From Ustulina deusta (Eukaryota > Ascomycota > Sordariomycetes > Xylariales > Xylariaceae): a DNA stretch of 64,000 nt. The translations under genes and the position numbers were made by a program. The notes beneath the pieces were generated by a model that saw only the letters and a list, made by a program, of their open reading frames with translations, was not told where the DNA came from and did no database searches. Location of the stretch: assembly GCA_023159155.1 (NCBI GenBank), contig JAJNNX010000033.1, positions 124,001-188,000 of the forward strand, in the 5' to 3' direction. Shown piece after piece: positions 10,801-22,207 of the stretch. Numbering within the stretch: position 1 is the stretch's first letter; each line of letters starts with the position of its first letter.

Positions 10801-13066
10801 AAGTGTCGGTGGAGGCGTGTCGGATATCCATAAATAGAACATGGGAACTTTCGGTCAGAAAACTGTCGGCCGGCGCTCGGCTGTGATTGGGTGTTCTTAG
10901 ACTGTGTCGGAACTACACTAGAGAGATAGCAGCCTCACAATTCGGTACAACGGATAAACAAGATAAGATAAGAGGAGCTCTCTACCTAGTGTCGAAGGCG
11001 TTGGCTGTCCGTGGTTGGTCCACTACAAATAACCCGGGTCAGCCAGCCAGCCTGCACAAGACATCAGCCGGCCGCTTGTGCAGAACCCGTGGCAAGACAA
11101 ACGTGGCCAGCGTTGGATTCACCACGTGAGCAAAGGTGGGTAGGAAATGCCTCCTGCAGTTAAGTAAGACGTTTGTATCCCCAGAGTATCGGTGTGCAGT
11201 AGACTAGTGTAGCGAGTGAACACCACAATGCCACAAATACAAGTACAAGGTACACTTCGGGTTGAAATTCCGGTTGGTTGCACTCACTCACTTCTATCCT
11301 CTCCTTTTTCACTTTTGTTCTTGATTTATTTTTATTATTTTTGTGTGTGTTGCAAGGGGGGGGACCCCACCGTCTGGCACCTACATGGACTGAGGGCTGT
11401 GTATTAATTCGTATTGTGCAGGCAGCGTGCGTAAGCTCTGAGCACATGCCTGCTTGTCAAGATTGTGTTTGCATCTTGCATCCCCTGATCCGAGCGGCCA
11501 GCTGTCGGCCAGCGATCTGGCTTTGATGCATGGCTAGTGTAGTATAGGTATCTACACTATACTAGTACCTAGGGACTGCAGATTCGATTGCCGGGATAAA
11601 GCCGGGATAGGTACAGTATCGAATTCACGAGAATGGGTAAAATTGGCACTGGTCCCCTGAATGGGGTACCTGATATGCCGGACTCAGGACTAGTCTTGAC
11701 CGGCGCCGTTTTCCACCACGTTGGAACCGAGCTGGACGGGTTGCCGAGCTGACAGTGCTCTCCGATGGTCACAGAGTTGATCGGCGTTTCGTTACAAGTC
11801 AGTCCGTGTCGGGACGGCCTGGATATCTAGATAGGAGAAACCTTAAGTATAGTTTATTGCTTGAGAGTCTCAGGCACGTAATGACTACCGGCTGCATAGT
11901 CAATGGCTTGCAGAGGTAAAGATGTCATCCGGGAAACAGGAGAGAGCAAGTCTGGCACTTCAGGGTACCTATAAACATCAAGGTTGAAGTTTCCAGGGCC
12001 AATTACGACCATTTATTGTTGGTGCTTATATTGAGGCGGCGCACTGCTGTCTTAACAAGGCAAAAGATCGGTTGAAATTGGAGCAGTGCAACAGGACTAA
12101 TGCACAAAAGACTGTTTACAAAACAAGTATATCCTTTGCAAAGCAGGCTTCAGCAGTTCGAACTGTATGCCCTGAGCAGAACCCTAAGAATAATACCCGA
12201 GCAAGCATGGTATTCCCTTGAAACAAATCGCCGACGTTTTGTTTGCTACAATGTTGCAAGACAACACTACATTCCTAACAAGTGCACCATGAGGTTTTGG
12301 GACAGATAAGTAACGTAACGATGTGCTACAATGTCACCTAGTGTACGTCATTGCAACAATCTAACAGTTTTACACCTTTTTCTCTTTGTTGCTACCTTGA
12401 CACGACATGAAAAGTTTCTATGATTAGTTGTCAGTGACCCAATAAGACTGTGTGCAATTACAGTTCAGAGAGATGCAGACCGCCAATCTGATTCGTCTTG
12501 TTTAAAGCGGTCACAAGCCTTTGTACTTGTTCTGTCTTGGGATTTTAGGCGACATATTTGGGGGAGCTGGTGGACTAACAGAAAGGAGTTAGCCGCACTA
12601 GTGATTGATATACGGTGCACTAGCGACTATGGAGTGTAGACTACACTGCTTAAGTACCTAGTACAGTGGCACCTTGGGCATACTTAAGTGGGCCATAGCT
12701 CAGACCTTCGACGGCGTGGTGTGGCGTTTTTTTCTGGTGTTGAAGTGTTTTGGCTAGAGCGGAACCCATGGTAGCGTAGATTTGGGTGGGACAAGGGACC
12801 CTGAAGGGCAAAAGCCACGAGGTGCGGGTGCGGTGCGTCGGCTGGGTGCGTGCCAGAAGGCATTGCAGGTAGCATTCAAGTATTTTCCTTGGTTGGCTAA
12901 CGAGGTGGTTCCCTATATGTAAACCGGCAGACAGCTGCAATTGGCAGACGGCAGGGAAAGGGAAAGGCTGATCAAACAGAAAACCAGCGAGGCATCAGTG
13001 GTTGCGCAATAATTGTTTTTGGCGATTCATAACCTAGCAATTCTGCTCATTGTCAAAAAGAAAAAG

Positions 13067-13121
13067 AAAAAAGAGAGAGAGAGAGAGAGAGAAAGGGAAA
13101 AAGGGAAAAAGGGAAAAAAGA
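13067..13121. repeat. Purine microsatellite (GA)n then (GGGAAAAA)n
   Basis: An uninterrupted purine run: alternating AG units followed by three GGGAAAAA-like units. It sits about 1.5 kb upstream of the STK32-like kinase. Purine/pyrimidine asymmetric tracts of this kind are common in fungal intergenic DNA; no function is implied. Confidence 0.8.
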
Positions 13122-14631
13122 CCAAAAGTGTATAGGACAAAGAACAAGAGATCATAGTCCTAAAGAGAGCTTTATACTGTAGCTTTTCCAATGCACAGTA
13201 CAGTACACTGTCAACTGTCCTTGTATATGATATTTTCTCTCATGTGCACAGCATGCCTCATCTTTGTAATCTCTATAATACCTACTGGCATGGCTGTGCA
13301 CACAGTATTTAGTTTTTGCTGTATTACATGTACCTACATGGTTATCCCTCCGAGTCTTGTACGTTGTATCAATACCTACCTATCTTTTGACGACTCACCG
13401 CAATAAGTTGCACGTTTTCTATCCTGCATGCAGGGACAGCCAAGCCAGACCAGGCAAATGAAGGGTTGCAGTACTGCTTATACTACTGTAACAAACCAGC
13501 ATAGTGACGGCCGTTCCTCGTTCCAGTACATGTACCTAACCCTACACCATTGCCTCACCAATCCCGCCCGCTGTCCGCCTGTACTGCCCAGGTCCAAGGT
13601 ACCTGCAGGTGTATGCCGTCCATGCCCCCAGCGGTATCTCACCGTACCTGTAGGAGTTACCATCAACGGTCCATGTTCTTCCTGAGCACCGCTGCCACCT
13701 AACCTACCTAAGAGACTACCGAACCTACCTAACCTACAGATCTTACATACACTCTCCCTACCTACTATTACTCTACCGCCACTCGGATAATACCACGACC
13801 ACGGCCACAACCAGATACGACTTTCACTCTCATTGCGTGTCCATCTCTCTTTCAGATTGATTGACCGTCGGCCTGCTTCTCTGTCCGTCAGAAAGCCGCC
13901 ACTGGTGCCTACCGTCGAGGATCACAACAACCGAGGCCGACTCGCCAACAACTGCACTATACCGCTACACTCACTATACAACCAAAAGCCACCAACAGCA
14001 ACAACCGACACCTCCGCACAGCTAGCTCTAGTGCACTGCAGCGCCCACTGGAGTAGCAGCCTTGGCCGATCCTCCATTGTCACTGAATTGCCTCTCACCA
14101 CCACAACCCCGTTCTTCTCCTCAACTCAACTAACCCGGGTAGTCTTTGAGATTGATTGCACCACCGTACGCCATCTGCCACACGACACTACACTACAAGC
14201 ACACAGCATAACAGCACACACACTCCAAGCTGCCGCTCCTGGGCTCTCTCTCTAATCCACAGCACTCGTCGACCCCTGGACACCCTACGTGGTATTGACA
14301 CAACATCCATGCTGATCCATCTCCTCCGTTTCACCTCTGCTAAAACCACCCTCTCGTTGTTATTCCTGTCATTGTCCGCCCTGGCCTGTCTGCCGGTGAC
14401 CTGATCAGCTGCCAAAGTGGAGATCGAATTGGACTTCTACCATCTCGCCTGCCTCATTCCGCCGTCTTATTCTCATGTCTTGCCCGACCTGACTTCTTTT
14501 GCGAACCACTCTCTCTATCCTCGAGTCTCGACAACCCGTTGTTGGACTTGCGCTGCCCATATAAACCACCGCTGCCGATCGGGTTACACGCCGCCGCCGC
14601 CGCCACCGCCAACGTCAAGCACTCAGTCCAG

Positions 14632-16670
14632 ATGGGCAACAGCCAAGGCAAGCCCGTTGACCTCAACGGCGAGGGTATGTTGCTATCCGTGATATTTCGC
14701 TCTCTTCCTCTCTCCGTCCTCTCCAGAAAACCCTCATCGGCCTCATTGGCCAACACAGAACCAATGCCACCATCGCAATTCGATTGGTCGAGTCTTTCCG
14801 CTTGCTAATTCGTTGTTGCCTCCTCCATACAGTAAATCTCAACCACTTTCGATTGTTGCGAGTTGTCGGCCGAGGCGCTTTCGGCAAAGTGCGAATCGTC
14901 GAGAGGAAAGACACGGCGCTGTCGTTCGCCCTGAAGTACATCCGCAAAGATGAGGGTTGGTTGCCCTTTGTGCGCATTGCGCTAAGCTGCTGTATGTCGA
15001 CTTGCTGAAACCTGGTCCATCTGTCTAGTTGTACGGTCCGAAAGCGTTCGAAATATCATCCGAGAGCGGCGCATGCTCGAACATGTGAACCACCCCTTCA
15101 TTTGCAATTTACGGTATAGTTTCCAAGATATCGAGTACATGTACGTCCTAAACCCTCGACCAATTGAATAGTCGATCGCATTCTAACCAACGCAACCTTG
15201 ATAGGTATCTTGTTGTCGATCTAATGAGTGGAGGCGACCTGCGATTTCATATATCACGAAAGACGTTCACTGAAGAAGCCGTACGATTTTGGATATCCGA
15301 GTTAGCGTGTGCCTTGAGATATGTTCATGGTCAAGGCATTATACATCGAGATGTGAAGCCGGACAATGTGTTGCTAGATGCCGATGGCCATGTTCATCTT
15401 ACAGACTTTGTAGGCGACTTCCCGCCTCCCTACCTATCCTTGTTACGCGCTCTAACATACTTCTAGAACGTAGCATCCGACATTATACCAGGCAAAATGC
15501 TCACCAGCAAGTCAGGGACCCTGGCCTATCTAGCACCAGAAGTCTATGGCGGGAGGGGCTACGACGTAAGAGCAGATTGGTGGTCACTAGGTGTTTTATT
15601 CTACGAGTGCATATATAACAAGGTAAGAAAGTACTCTGGTCGGTCAAGGCTCAGAAGGGCAAAGCTAACAGCCGTAGCGACCGTTTGAGGGCAACTCAGA
15701 AACCTCGTTAACTAACGTCATTCTCCACGCTAATGCCAAATTCCCCATTACCCAGCCAGCCGTGTCGCACGACTGCGTGCACGCCATAAGGAAGGCTTTG
15801 GAGCCAAACCCAGATGTAAGGTTAGGTCATACATGGGAAAATTTTACTCAACACCCCTTTTTCGCACCCATCGACTTCGAAATGTTAGAGGCAAAGCAAA
15901 TTGAACCTGTCTTTGTCCCGTCAGCCGATAAAACCAACTTCGATGCCACCTACGATCTTGAGGAGCTCTTACTAGAGGAGGCTCCCCTCGAGGCCCGAGC
16001 ACGAAGACAAAAACCAAGGGAGAGGTTAAAGGATGATGCCACCGAGAAGGAGATTCGGGAAGAGGAACTCTATCGCTCTATCGAACGAGACTTTCACTCA
16101 TTCGATTACACAGTAGCAGCTTACAAGAAGTATGCATCTACATCCCTCCCTCCTTTCTCGTCATCTAACGCCCCCGACAGGATCACCGCCGCTCAAGGAG
16201 AAGAAGCCAACCAAGCGGTGCCGATTGGACAAGCGAGTAACGCCCCTCAAGCTCTCACCACAAACGACGCCAGAACAGCGCCACCGTCAACCAATGGCAA
16301 TTACCAGTCATCAATGGACCCGAGATCTAGATCCCACTCGCAAGGTGGCCGTCTAGTTAGAAATCCGACCGGGCCACAACCACAGCCATCCCAACACATG
16401 CCGCCAAATTACAAGGGAGTACAGCAAAGCGGTTTAGTGCAATCGCCTTCGGGTGGTATGTCTTTCACTCTGGAAGGCACCGGAAGTTGGTCCGATCTAG
16501 CTCGCAGGGATAACACATTGCCCACCGATGCCAATGCTCTCGGCGACGAGAAGGCAGGGGGACCCAGCGGCGTGTTTGGTCTCTTTGGGCGGAAAAGGAG
16601 AGGATACAGCCCAAAACCAAAAGAAAGAGGCGTTCTAGGGAAAGAGGGGGCACGGCAGATCATCGGTTGA
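14632..16670 (+). CDS. STK32/YANK-like AGC serine/threonine kinase
   Basis: A protein kinase of the AGC-related STK32 (YANK) type. Exons: 14632-14674, 14833-14955, 15029-15140, 15205-15409, 15467-15622 and 15678-16670, giving 543 residues. The start is the first in-frame ATG. The N-terminus MGNSQGKP fits the N-myristoylation pattern, suggesting membrane attachment. Motifs: glycine loop GRGAFGKV (27-34), catalytic Lys49 (FALKY), HRDVKPDN (140-147), DFN (160-162) in place of DFG, and YLAPE. DFN is characteristic of the STK32 family, which supports the assignment. The region after the catalytic domain holds an acidic/basic helical stretch, then a Ser/Pro/Gln-rich disordered tail with an [10 protein letters not shown] motif near the end. 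Substrates of fungal members are largely unknown. The donor after exon 2 is GTTGGT, a weak but acceptable site. Confidence 0.88.
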
Positions 16671-18570
16671 TCTTGGGGCTGCTTGTATATGGGCTCGGAG
16701 AGAGGGGTTTACCTGCTTTGCAACGCACTTCTGGAGTTCAGGGGTGACATACAATGGCGGGGTGACGGCTCGGCACGATTTTCTTTTGTCTGTTCAGGGG
16801 TCATTCTGTACATGGAGATATATATACCCTTTGCTTTTTTCTTGGTCCTTCATACGATAGAAGGCCAGGGAACAAGCATACGTGTGGGATGCCGGTCATT
16901 TGCAAAAGTCCGGACAGATACATTTCCACCTATATAATCTGGCACATTAATTGCATATATTTGGGGGGGGGGGCTGTCAAACTAGAATTATGCGTTTTGT
17001 TGTTCTTTTCTTGCCGAGATCTTACGAGTCGGGATTACACGATGTTCTCGGCCTGGTGAACATTTTGCTCGCAAGTGTTGTTTCATATCACCCAAACTAC
17101 TTAACTGCCTGCTCGAACTTACCCCCTGGCTAACAAAATGAGCGAGCACATTGAGTGCCTCGCAGCGTTGTCGACAATGGTGTGTGTAGATGTCATCATG
17201 TTTGAGCCACATTGGCAAAGCGGCGTGGTCGGCATATTTGAGTGCGTGGGATATGATATAATAGCTAGTTCGTTAGAGCGTGCGTTTTTCATGGATTTGA
17301 TAAATGGAGTTTATATACTTCTTGGAATGGTGAAGAAGACTACATTATAGAGTGAGGGACAGGCTTGGTGCTCGATATGCCTCTGGTCGTCGACATATGA
17401 GACTAGGGTGTGATACGCTCAGCGAGGGACTTGATGGCCTAGAAACGCCAAAATGGACATACAAAAGCTATCAAGATGTTTCATATATGTGAAACTCTTG
17501 AGTTATACTTTCAGATACATGCATATCTGGTCGGAACAGTTAGTGTTCGTTGCCTTTGAATCTCAGGATGTATCCCTGATCTATGTCGTGAAGTCAGATG
17601 GGTTAAAACACCAGAGGCCATATTACGACCTTTGGATCACGACTCATCAGCCTTTAAATTGATCGTTTGGGAGACCTTATACGGCCTCCCCTTAACAAAC
17701 AGCGTTTGCCCGTTTCCCATGAGAACCCTGGGGACATGCAGTCATGCCCCTCTCGTCTGTGATAGCTATCACACACTGCGACGTAGATTCGCTTCTACAC
17801 TATCATCAGCATCATACATCAGCTACGTTCGTTGACGTCGAGCTATGGTTAGTCGTATTAGTAGTATGCCCATGTAATTCTTCCCCTATATGATGGGAGC
17901 TTATCTTAGTAACCGAGTGAGAGGAGACGAGTGTTTCATACGAGAACTACTCTCCCACCAAAACTATGATACTAACGAGAGCCTAACAGGGAGTATTTCC
18001 GCGTTTGTATCGGAAATAACCCCCTACACCGGAAATAGCTTCTTATATCAGAGTCTCAGTAGGCAGAGGTCATATCGGAGTACGCAGAGAATCAAGAGCA
18101 TGGCATCCTGGAATTAGTGCTTGTCGTGTCGATAACAATCTAGCTAGTGCGGCCTATACTTCTTTCCGGTAAGATGCTAGACTAGTGGGTTTTTAGACTA
18201 AATATCGAACGAGAAACAAGAAGAGAGAGAGAGATAGCACTGTCCCACGCATATGTAGACGAGTCAAATACCTAGCGGGCATGATAAATAATAAGCGCGT
18301 CTCGTCAGAGGAATAGCGCCAATTGAGTTGGTTAGTTGCGTGACGAAAGGGGCATCTATCTTATTTGGACACCGTACCAACACAGAAACACAGAACCGTG
18401 GACAGAACACAAAAAGCAGAAGAGAAAAGCTGCCAGGTAATTCTACAATTTTGACCTAATTCCTCGTTTTGGCATCCCCTAAGCGTGGTGAGGAGGGGGG
18501 AACGGGTGCGTCTATCGCCTTGCCAACTCCAGTCGTAGTACCTCGGTGGCCCGGGGACGCGCATGTCGCC

Positions 18571-19119
18571 TCATCCTTCTCCAAGTAGCCGATTTTCCAC
18601 CAAACCCCCCCACCACCAATTCCCGGTTAGGCCGTTGGAATCCATCCAGGGATCGAGGCATCTCTCAAGATTCCGAGTTTTTTTTTTTTTTTTTTTTTTT
18701 GGCGTCAAAGCCGTGGACTCGATCGTCTGAGGGTCTTGGCCGAAGGGATTCGGCCGGCCCTCGTATAAGGAAACGCCGTACCACTTCGTCATCGTGCCAA
18801 ATGCCGAACCCCCGGGTCCCCGAAAGTCGGTGTTGCAGCTGATGCTCAGACGGGGCAGGGCATTGCGGTCTCGCCAGCCAAACGTGTCCCTCATCTGGCG
18901 GAGCAGCGATCGGCGACTGTCTTCGACATAATCAGGGAAGGCCGGCTCTATTGTGCGTATCGATGGGGGCAGCATGGCCAGAAGCGCGAGAAGGCTTTTC
19001 TCTGCCACGGGGAAGCGAGCATAGCTGGAATGTTCCAGGCGCTGTAGGCTGCGCGGCTCAGATATGGTCTCGGACGGAGCATACCACGTAACATAGGTAA
19101 GCATCGGTGAATGCTTCAT
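18571..19119 (-). pseudogene. Relic of a fungal F-box-associated family protein
   Basis: An open frame of 182 residues on the minus strand. The text around SLLALLAMLPPSIRTIE, the LLRQMRDTFGWRDR segment and the YEGRPNPFG segment resemble the C-terminal part of large fungal families of F-box-like proteins with leucine-rich helices, as I remember them. There is no F-box, no upstream exon I can join, and a 20-odd-base T-run near 18679-18700 encodes a poly-Lys string inside the frame. This fits a truncated, decaying copy rather than a working gene. The family assignment is from memory of motif style and is tentative. Confidence 0.4.
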
Positions 19120-19539
19120 TGTTAGTCGCCAGAGCGAGTTTGGTCAGACCCTTGCCCTCCTGCTGCCACCGGCTAGCCCACGCTTTAGGAGGCCGCGATT
19201 GGGCAGTTCAACTTGGTCGTCGGTGGCGTTTACCATGAGATCGAGATGTAGAGACTGCAAGTTGGCTCGCCCAAGCACCGTCTCCAAGTTCGTCGGCGTA
19301 GGGGACGGCTACTTGAATATCTAGCTGATATCTAACCCAGGTGCTGTTCATTGGTGTTCGTGATGACAATTGTTCGTCCCTTGAAGGTGAAGTTTGGTTA
19401 CACAAATCCGCTAACATGTTCCAAAGTTGGAGATGTCCTTTTTGGCCGTCCGGCATGGTCGCCAATCCGCCACTTATATTTCTACTCTTAACAACAACAT
19501 TAACGGTTTTCCAAAGCTGTTATCCAGCTAAACCAGACC

Positions 19540-19752
19540 TTTAAACCGAACCTGGCTATAGAGACTGTTATACAGACCTAGCCATGTAGACTCACACATA
19601 TAGACTGCCATATAGTCCTACCTATCCAAACTAGCGAGTGGTTAGGTAGGCTTGTCTCTCTAGCAGTTTATATAGCTAGGTCTACTTGTATATATATGAG
19701 TCTATATAGCTAGGCTTATATAACAGTTTGTATAGTTTAGGTTCGGTTTAAA
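19540..19752. mobile_element. MITE-like element with terminal inverted repeats
   Basis: A 213-base AT-rich segment bounded by 13-base perfect inverted repeats: TTTAAACCGAACC at 19540-19552 and its complement GGTTCGGTTTAAA at 19740-19752. Inside, the two arms continue to pair imperfectly (for example ACTGTTATA-CAGACCTAGCC against GGCTTATATAACAGT), so most of the element folds into one hairpin. It has no coding capacity. I could not define a convincing target-site duplication. Size, structure and non-coding content fit a miniature inverted-repeat transposable element. Confidence 0.6.
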
Positions 19753-20138
19753 AGTCTATTATGTAGTGTAACTGTATGCTCTATAAATATTGCAGTCTTA
19801 GTTGGTATTAGTGAGTAAAAAAGGAAAAAGAAATAGCAAATTCAATAAAACGTGACGGATTGACGGATTGGCGGAAAAGCGCCAACGGCCGACCGTCTCC
19901 GGAGCCATCCATGGGAGAGCCACCCTTAGTTGTCCATCATCCCCATCGACGTTAACATCAATATGACGGGCGAGAGACCATAGGAAAACAAGAACTCGGC
20001 TCTTGCGTCCGCTGAAGCCAGCCTATCATTCAACAATATTCATTTTCAATCATCATCCGGTTTTTTTTTCGACTTTTTTTCTGAGGGGTTCCCTGTGGTC
20101 CGTAGTCTCACCCTGTCAGCTTACACGGAAGCTTGGTC

Positions 20139-22207
20139 ATGATGCATCATTATAAGTACTTACCACTAGAAGATGAAAACTCTATTCGTCTTATGACAGT
20201 CCTCCCTGGGAAATTCGATGATCTCATCAGAGCTGAAATCACGCACGAACCGCTTGTCCCGCCCGATAAGGTTGTTTTGTCGGTGAAGGAGATAAATCGG
20301 AGTCTGCCCCAAAATTGGGAGGCGAGAGAGACCCTAGAGGGCCGCATACTATTTTTAAACTCTTGAGACGGAATCGAGCTCATGGATTCACCCAGACCCC
20401 AGCGTGAATCGTGCTCTGTATGACCCGATACCTGATGGCGAGAAGAACTTGTCAGTTCCTGTTTACGAGGTCTTGTCGTATGCAAGGGGGTCTCCCGAGA
20501 AGCGTGAGGTAATCGAAGTCGAAGTGTCTAAGACTACGGCCAAACGAGTCTTTCCTACTAGCTTTTTTCGTCGAAAACTACCTATCACACACAACCTGGC
20601 GCTTGCACTGCGTCATACTCGGTTCTGCGATCGGCCACGAACTCTGTGGGTAGATACCATTTGCATCGGCCAGAGCAACGCCCAAGAGCGAAGTACGCAG
20701 GTCCAGCGCATGGGCGAAATTTACTCACTTGCCACCGGTGTCGTGGCATGGTTGGGACCGAGCTTTGCGGACAGCAGCCTGGCGTTGGCCAAGCTGGAAA
20801 AGATTGGGGAAGGGGTAGAAGTTTTGAAAGATAACTACTTTGCACTTTCGCCTCGATGCTCTCATCCGGATTGGTATCAACTAGAAATACAACTCCCGTT
20901 TTTCTTGAACGAGTTTGCCGCGATCGTCCAGTTATGTGAAGTCCCATACATGAAACGACTCTGGATCGTGCAAGAGCTAACAGCAGCGAGTGTGAAGTCG
21001 GTCATAAAGTGCGGGGATGAAGAAATATCATGGCCATTGTTCCGCCGCGCGATCTTGTGCATTTATTCGAAGCACCGGGGGATACCGGAAGGTCCACGTC
21101 CATCCACCGAATCCGTAGCTGAAATTTGCGAAAATGACCATAACCTAACGGTGCCTATGAAGATATATCGACACTATAATCGCCAGTGTGCCGATGCTAG
21201 GGATAAGGTGTACGGGTGTATGAATCTATTCGACCCAGCTGTGAGAAGACACATTGCAGTAGACTATTCAAAAAAACTCTTAGATGTGTTTAAGCAGGTA
21301 TTCCTCGTGTTCCTGGGGCAAGAGAGACGACTTGCGCAGCTGGCGTTTGCTGGGAACTGTACTCTCCCTGCCTCAGCATGGCCAACCTGGCTTCCCAACT
21401 GGTCACAGTCTTCTACCTTCTCGGGCTCCTATTCTGGGTCCAGTTCCAGCAGTATTTCGGCGGCGCGAGAGAAACACACGGCTCCAAACAAGCTTGAGGT
21501 TACCGGGCTTGCATTTGCACATCTGTACCGGAAGCCAAGTTCTGGGTCATAGTGGTTTTCTAGGCATCGTAGAATTCTTGAAAGGATTGGGACTTGAGGA
21601 TTTGCAGACGTCAACTTACCCCAACGGTGAAACTCGCTTAGATGCCTATCTCCAAACCATTTCTACAGGCTGTCTTGACGAAAGAAATCCTAATAGGGGC
21701 TATCCCACACTAGCTGAAGTACGGGACGAAGTCGTGAGGTTAGCAGCCTACCCTAAACGTGCAGAACAATCGACACTTGCGAAAGGATTCTTCGTGGATC
21801 TTATGATTTGGACAGCTGATTTTCATGTATTCACAATGTCTGACTACATCGGCTTGTCCCGGGCACCAGTACAACCAGGTGGGTTGGCACACCCCATAGA
21901 CATTGTTGAGCTATGCTAATGCGACTGACGTGCTGTTGCAGGAGATGAAGTTTTCATTATTCTCGGTTGTGATAGCCCGATGATAGTAAGGCCGAGGTCC
22001 GACGGCGAATATGAGGTCGTTGGGGATTGCTATATACACGGTGCAATGGACGGCGAAGTGCTCCTGGGTGCGCTCCCACATTCCTGGGAAGTCAAGATAG
22101 TTTTGAGTAAGAGGAAGATTTGGGCACCAAAATTTCAGAACGGAGACTCCAATGCGATAACGGAATCAGATCCTCAGCTAGATAGTATCCCGATGCCTGC
22201 GGAATAG
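20139..22207 (+). pseudogene. HET-domain (heterokaryon incompatibility) gene, two frameshifts
   Basis: HET-domain proteins trigger cell death in vegetative incompatibility and related fungal recognition responses. Visible motifs: N-terminal IRLMTVLPG, SSWIHPDPS, YEVLSYARGS (block 1), RTLWVDTICIGQSNAQERSTQ with VAWLGP (block 2), and KRLWIVQEL with RDKVYG (block 3). The frame breaks twice. Near 20364, just before the HPDP motif, one extra T puts TGA in frame and there is no GT to allow an intron. Near 21505-21555 a shift is needed to reach the downstream frame, and the only GT...AG span there is 39 bases and joins wrongly. A normal intron (21879-21941) follows and the frame then runs to the stop at 22207. 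Either the gene is dead or the assembly has two indels. Confidence 0.75.

Larger units (their letters stand above)
7016..14631. other. Long gene-free spacer
   Basis: About 7.6 kb between niiA and the STK32-like kinase. The first kilobase holds the niiA upstream control region. The rest contains only short open frames with no recognisable domain, start context or intron pattern. A purine microsatellite with GA repeats followed by GGGAAAAA repeats lies near 13067-13121. From about 13300 to 14600 the strand is rich in C, T and CCTACCTA motifs and probably forms the promoter and a long leader of the downstream kinase. Short G-runs occur near 11356-11365. I saw no transposase, tRNA or rRNA. Non-coding transcripts cannot be excluded. 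Confidence 0.55.
16671..20138. other. Gene-poor spacer with relic and inverted-repeat element
   Basis: About 3.5 kb downstream of the STK32-like kinase. It contains a run of G at about 16963-16973, several AT-rich stretches, a decayed coding fragment at 18571-19119 (minus) and a 213-base terminal-inverted-repeat element at 19540-19752; the last two are listed separately. The remaining short open frames show no domain or codon pattern I trust. Confidence 0.55.

Noticed and set aside
11525..11575. Palindrome-like CTAGTGTAG/CTACACTATACTAG region
   Set aside because: Pairing is imperfect and short; no repeat boundaries or second copy seen.
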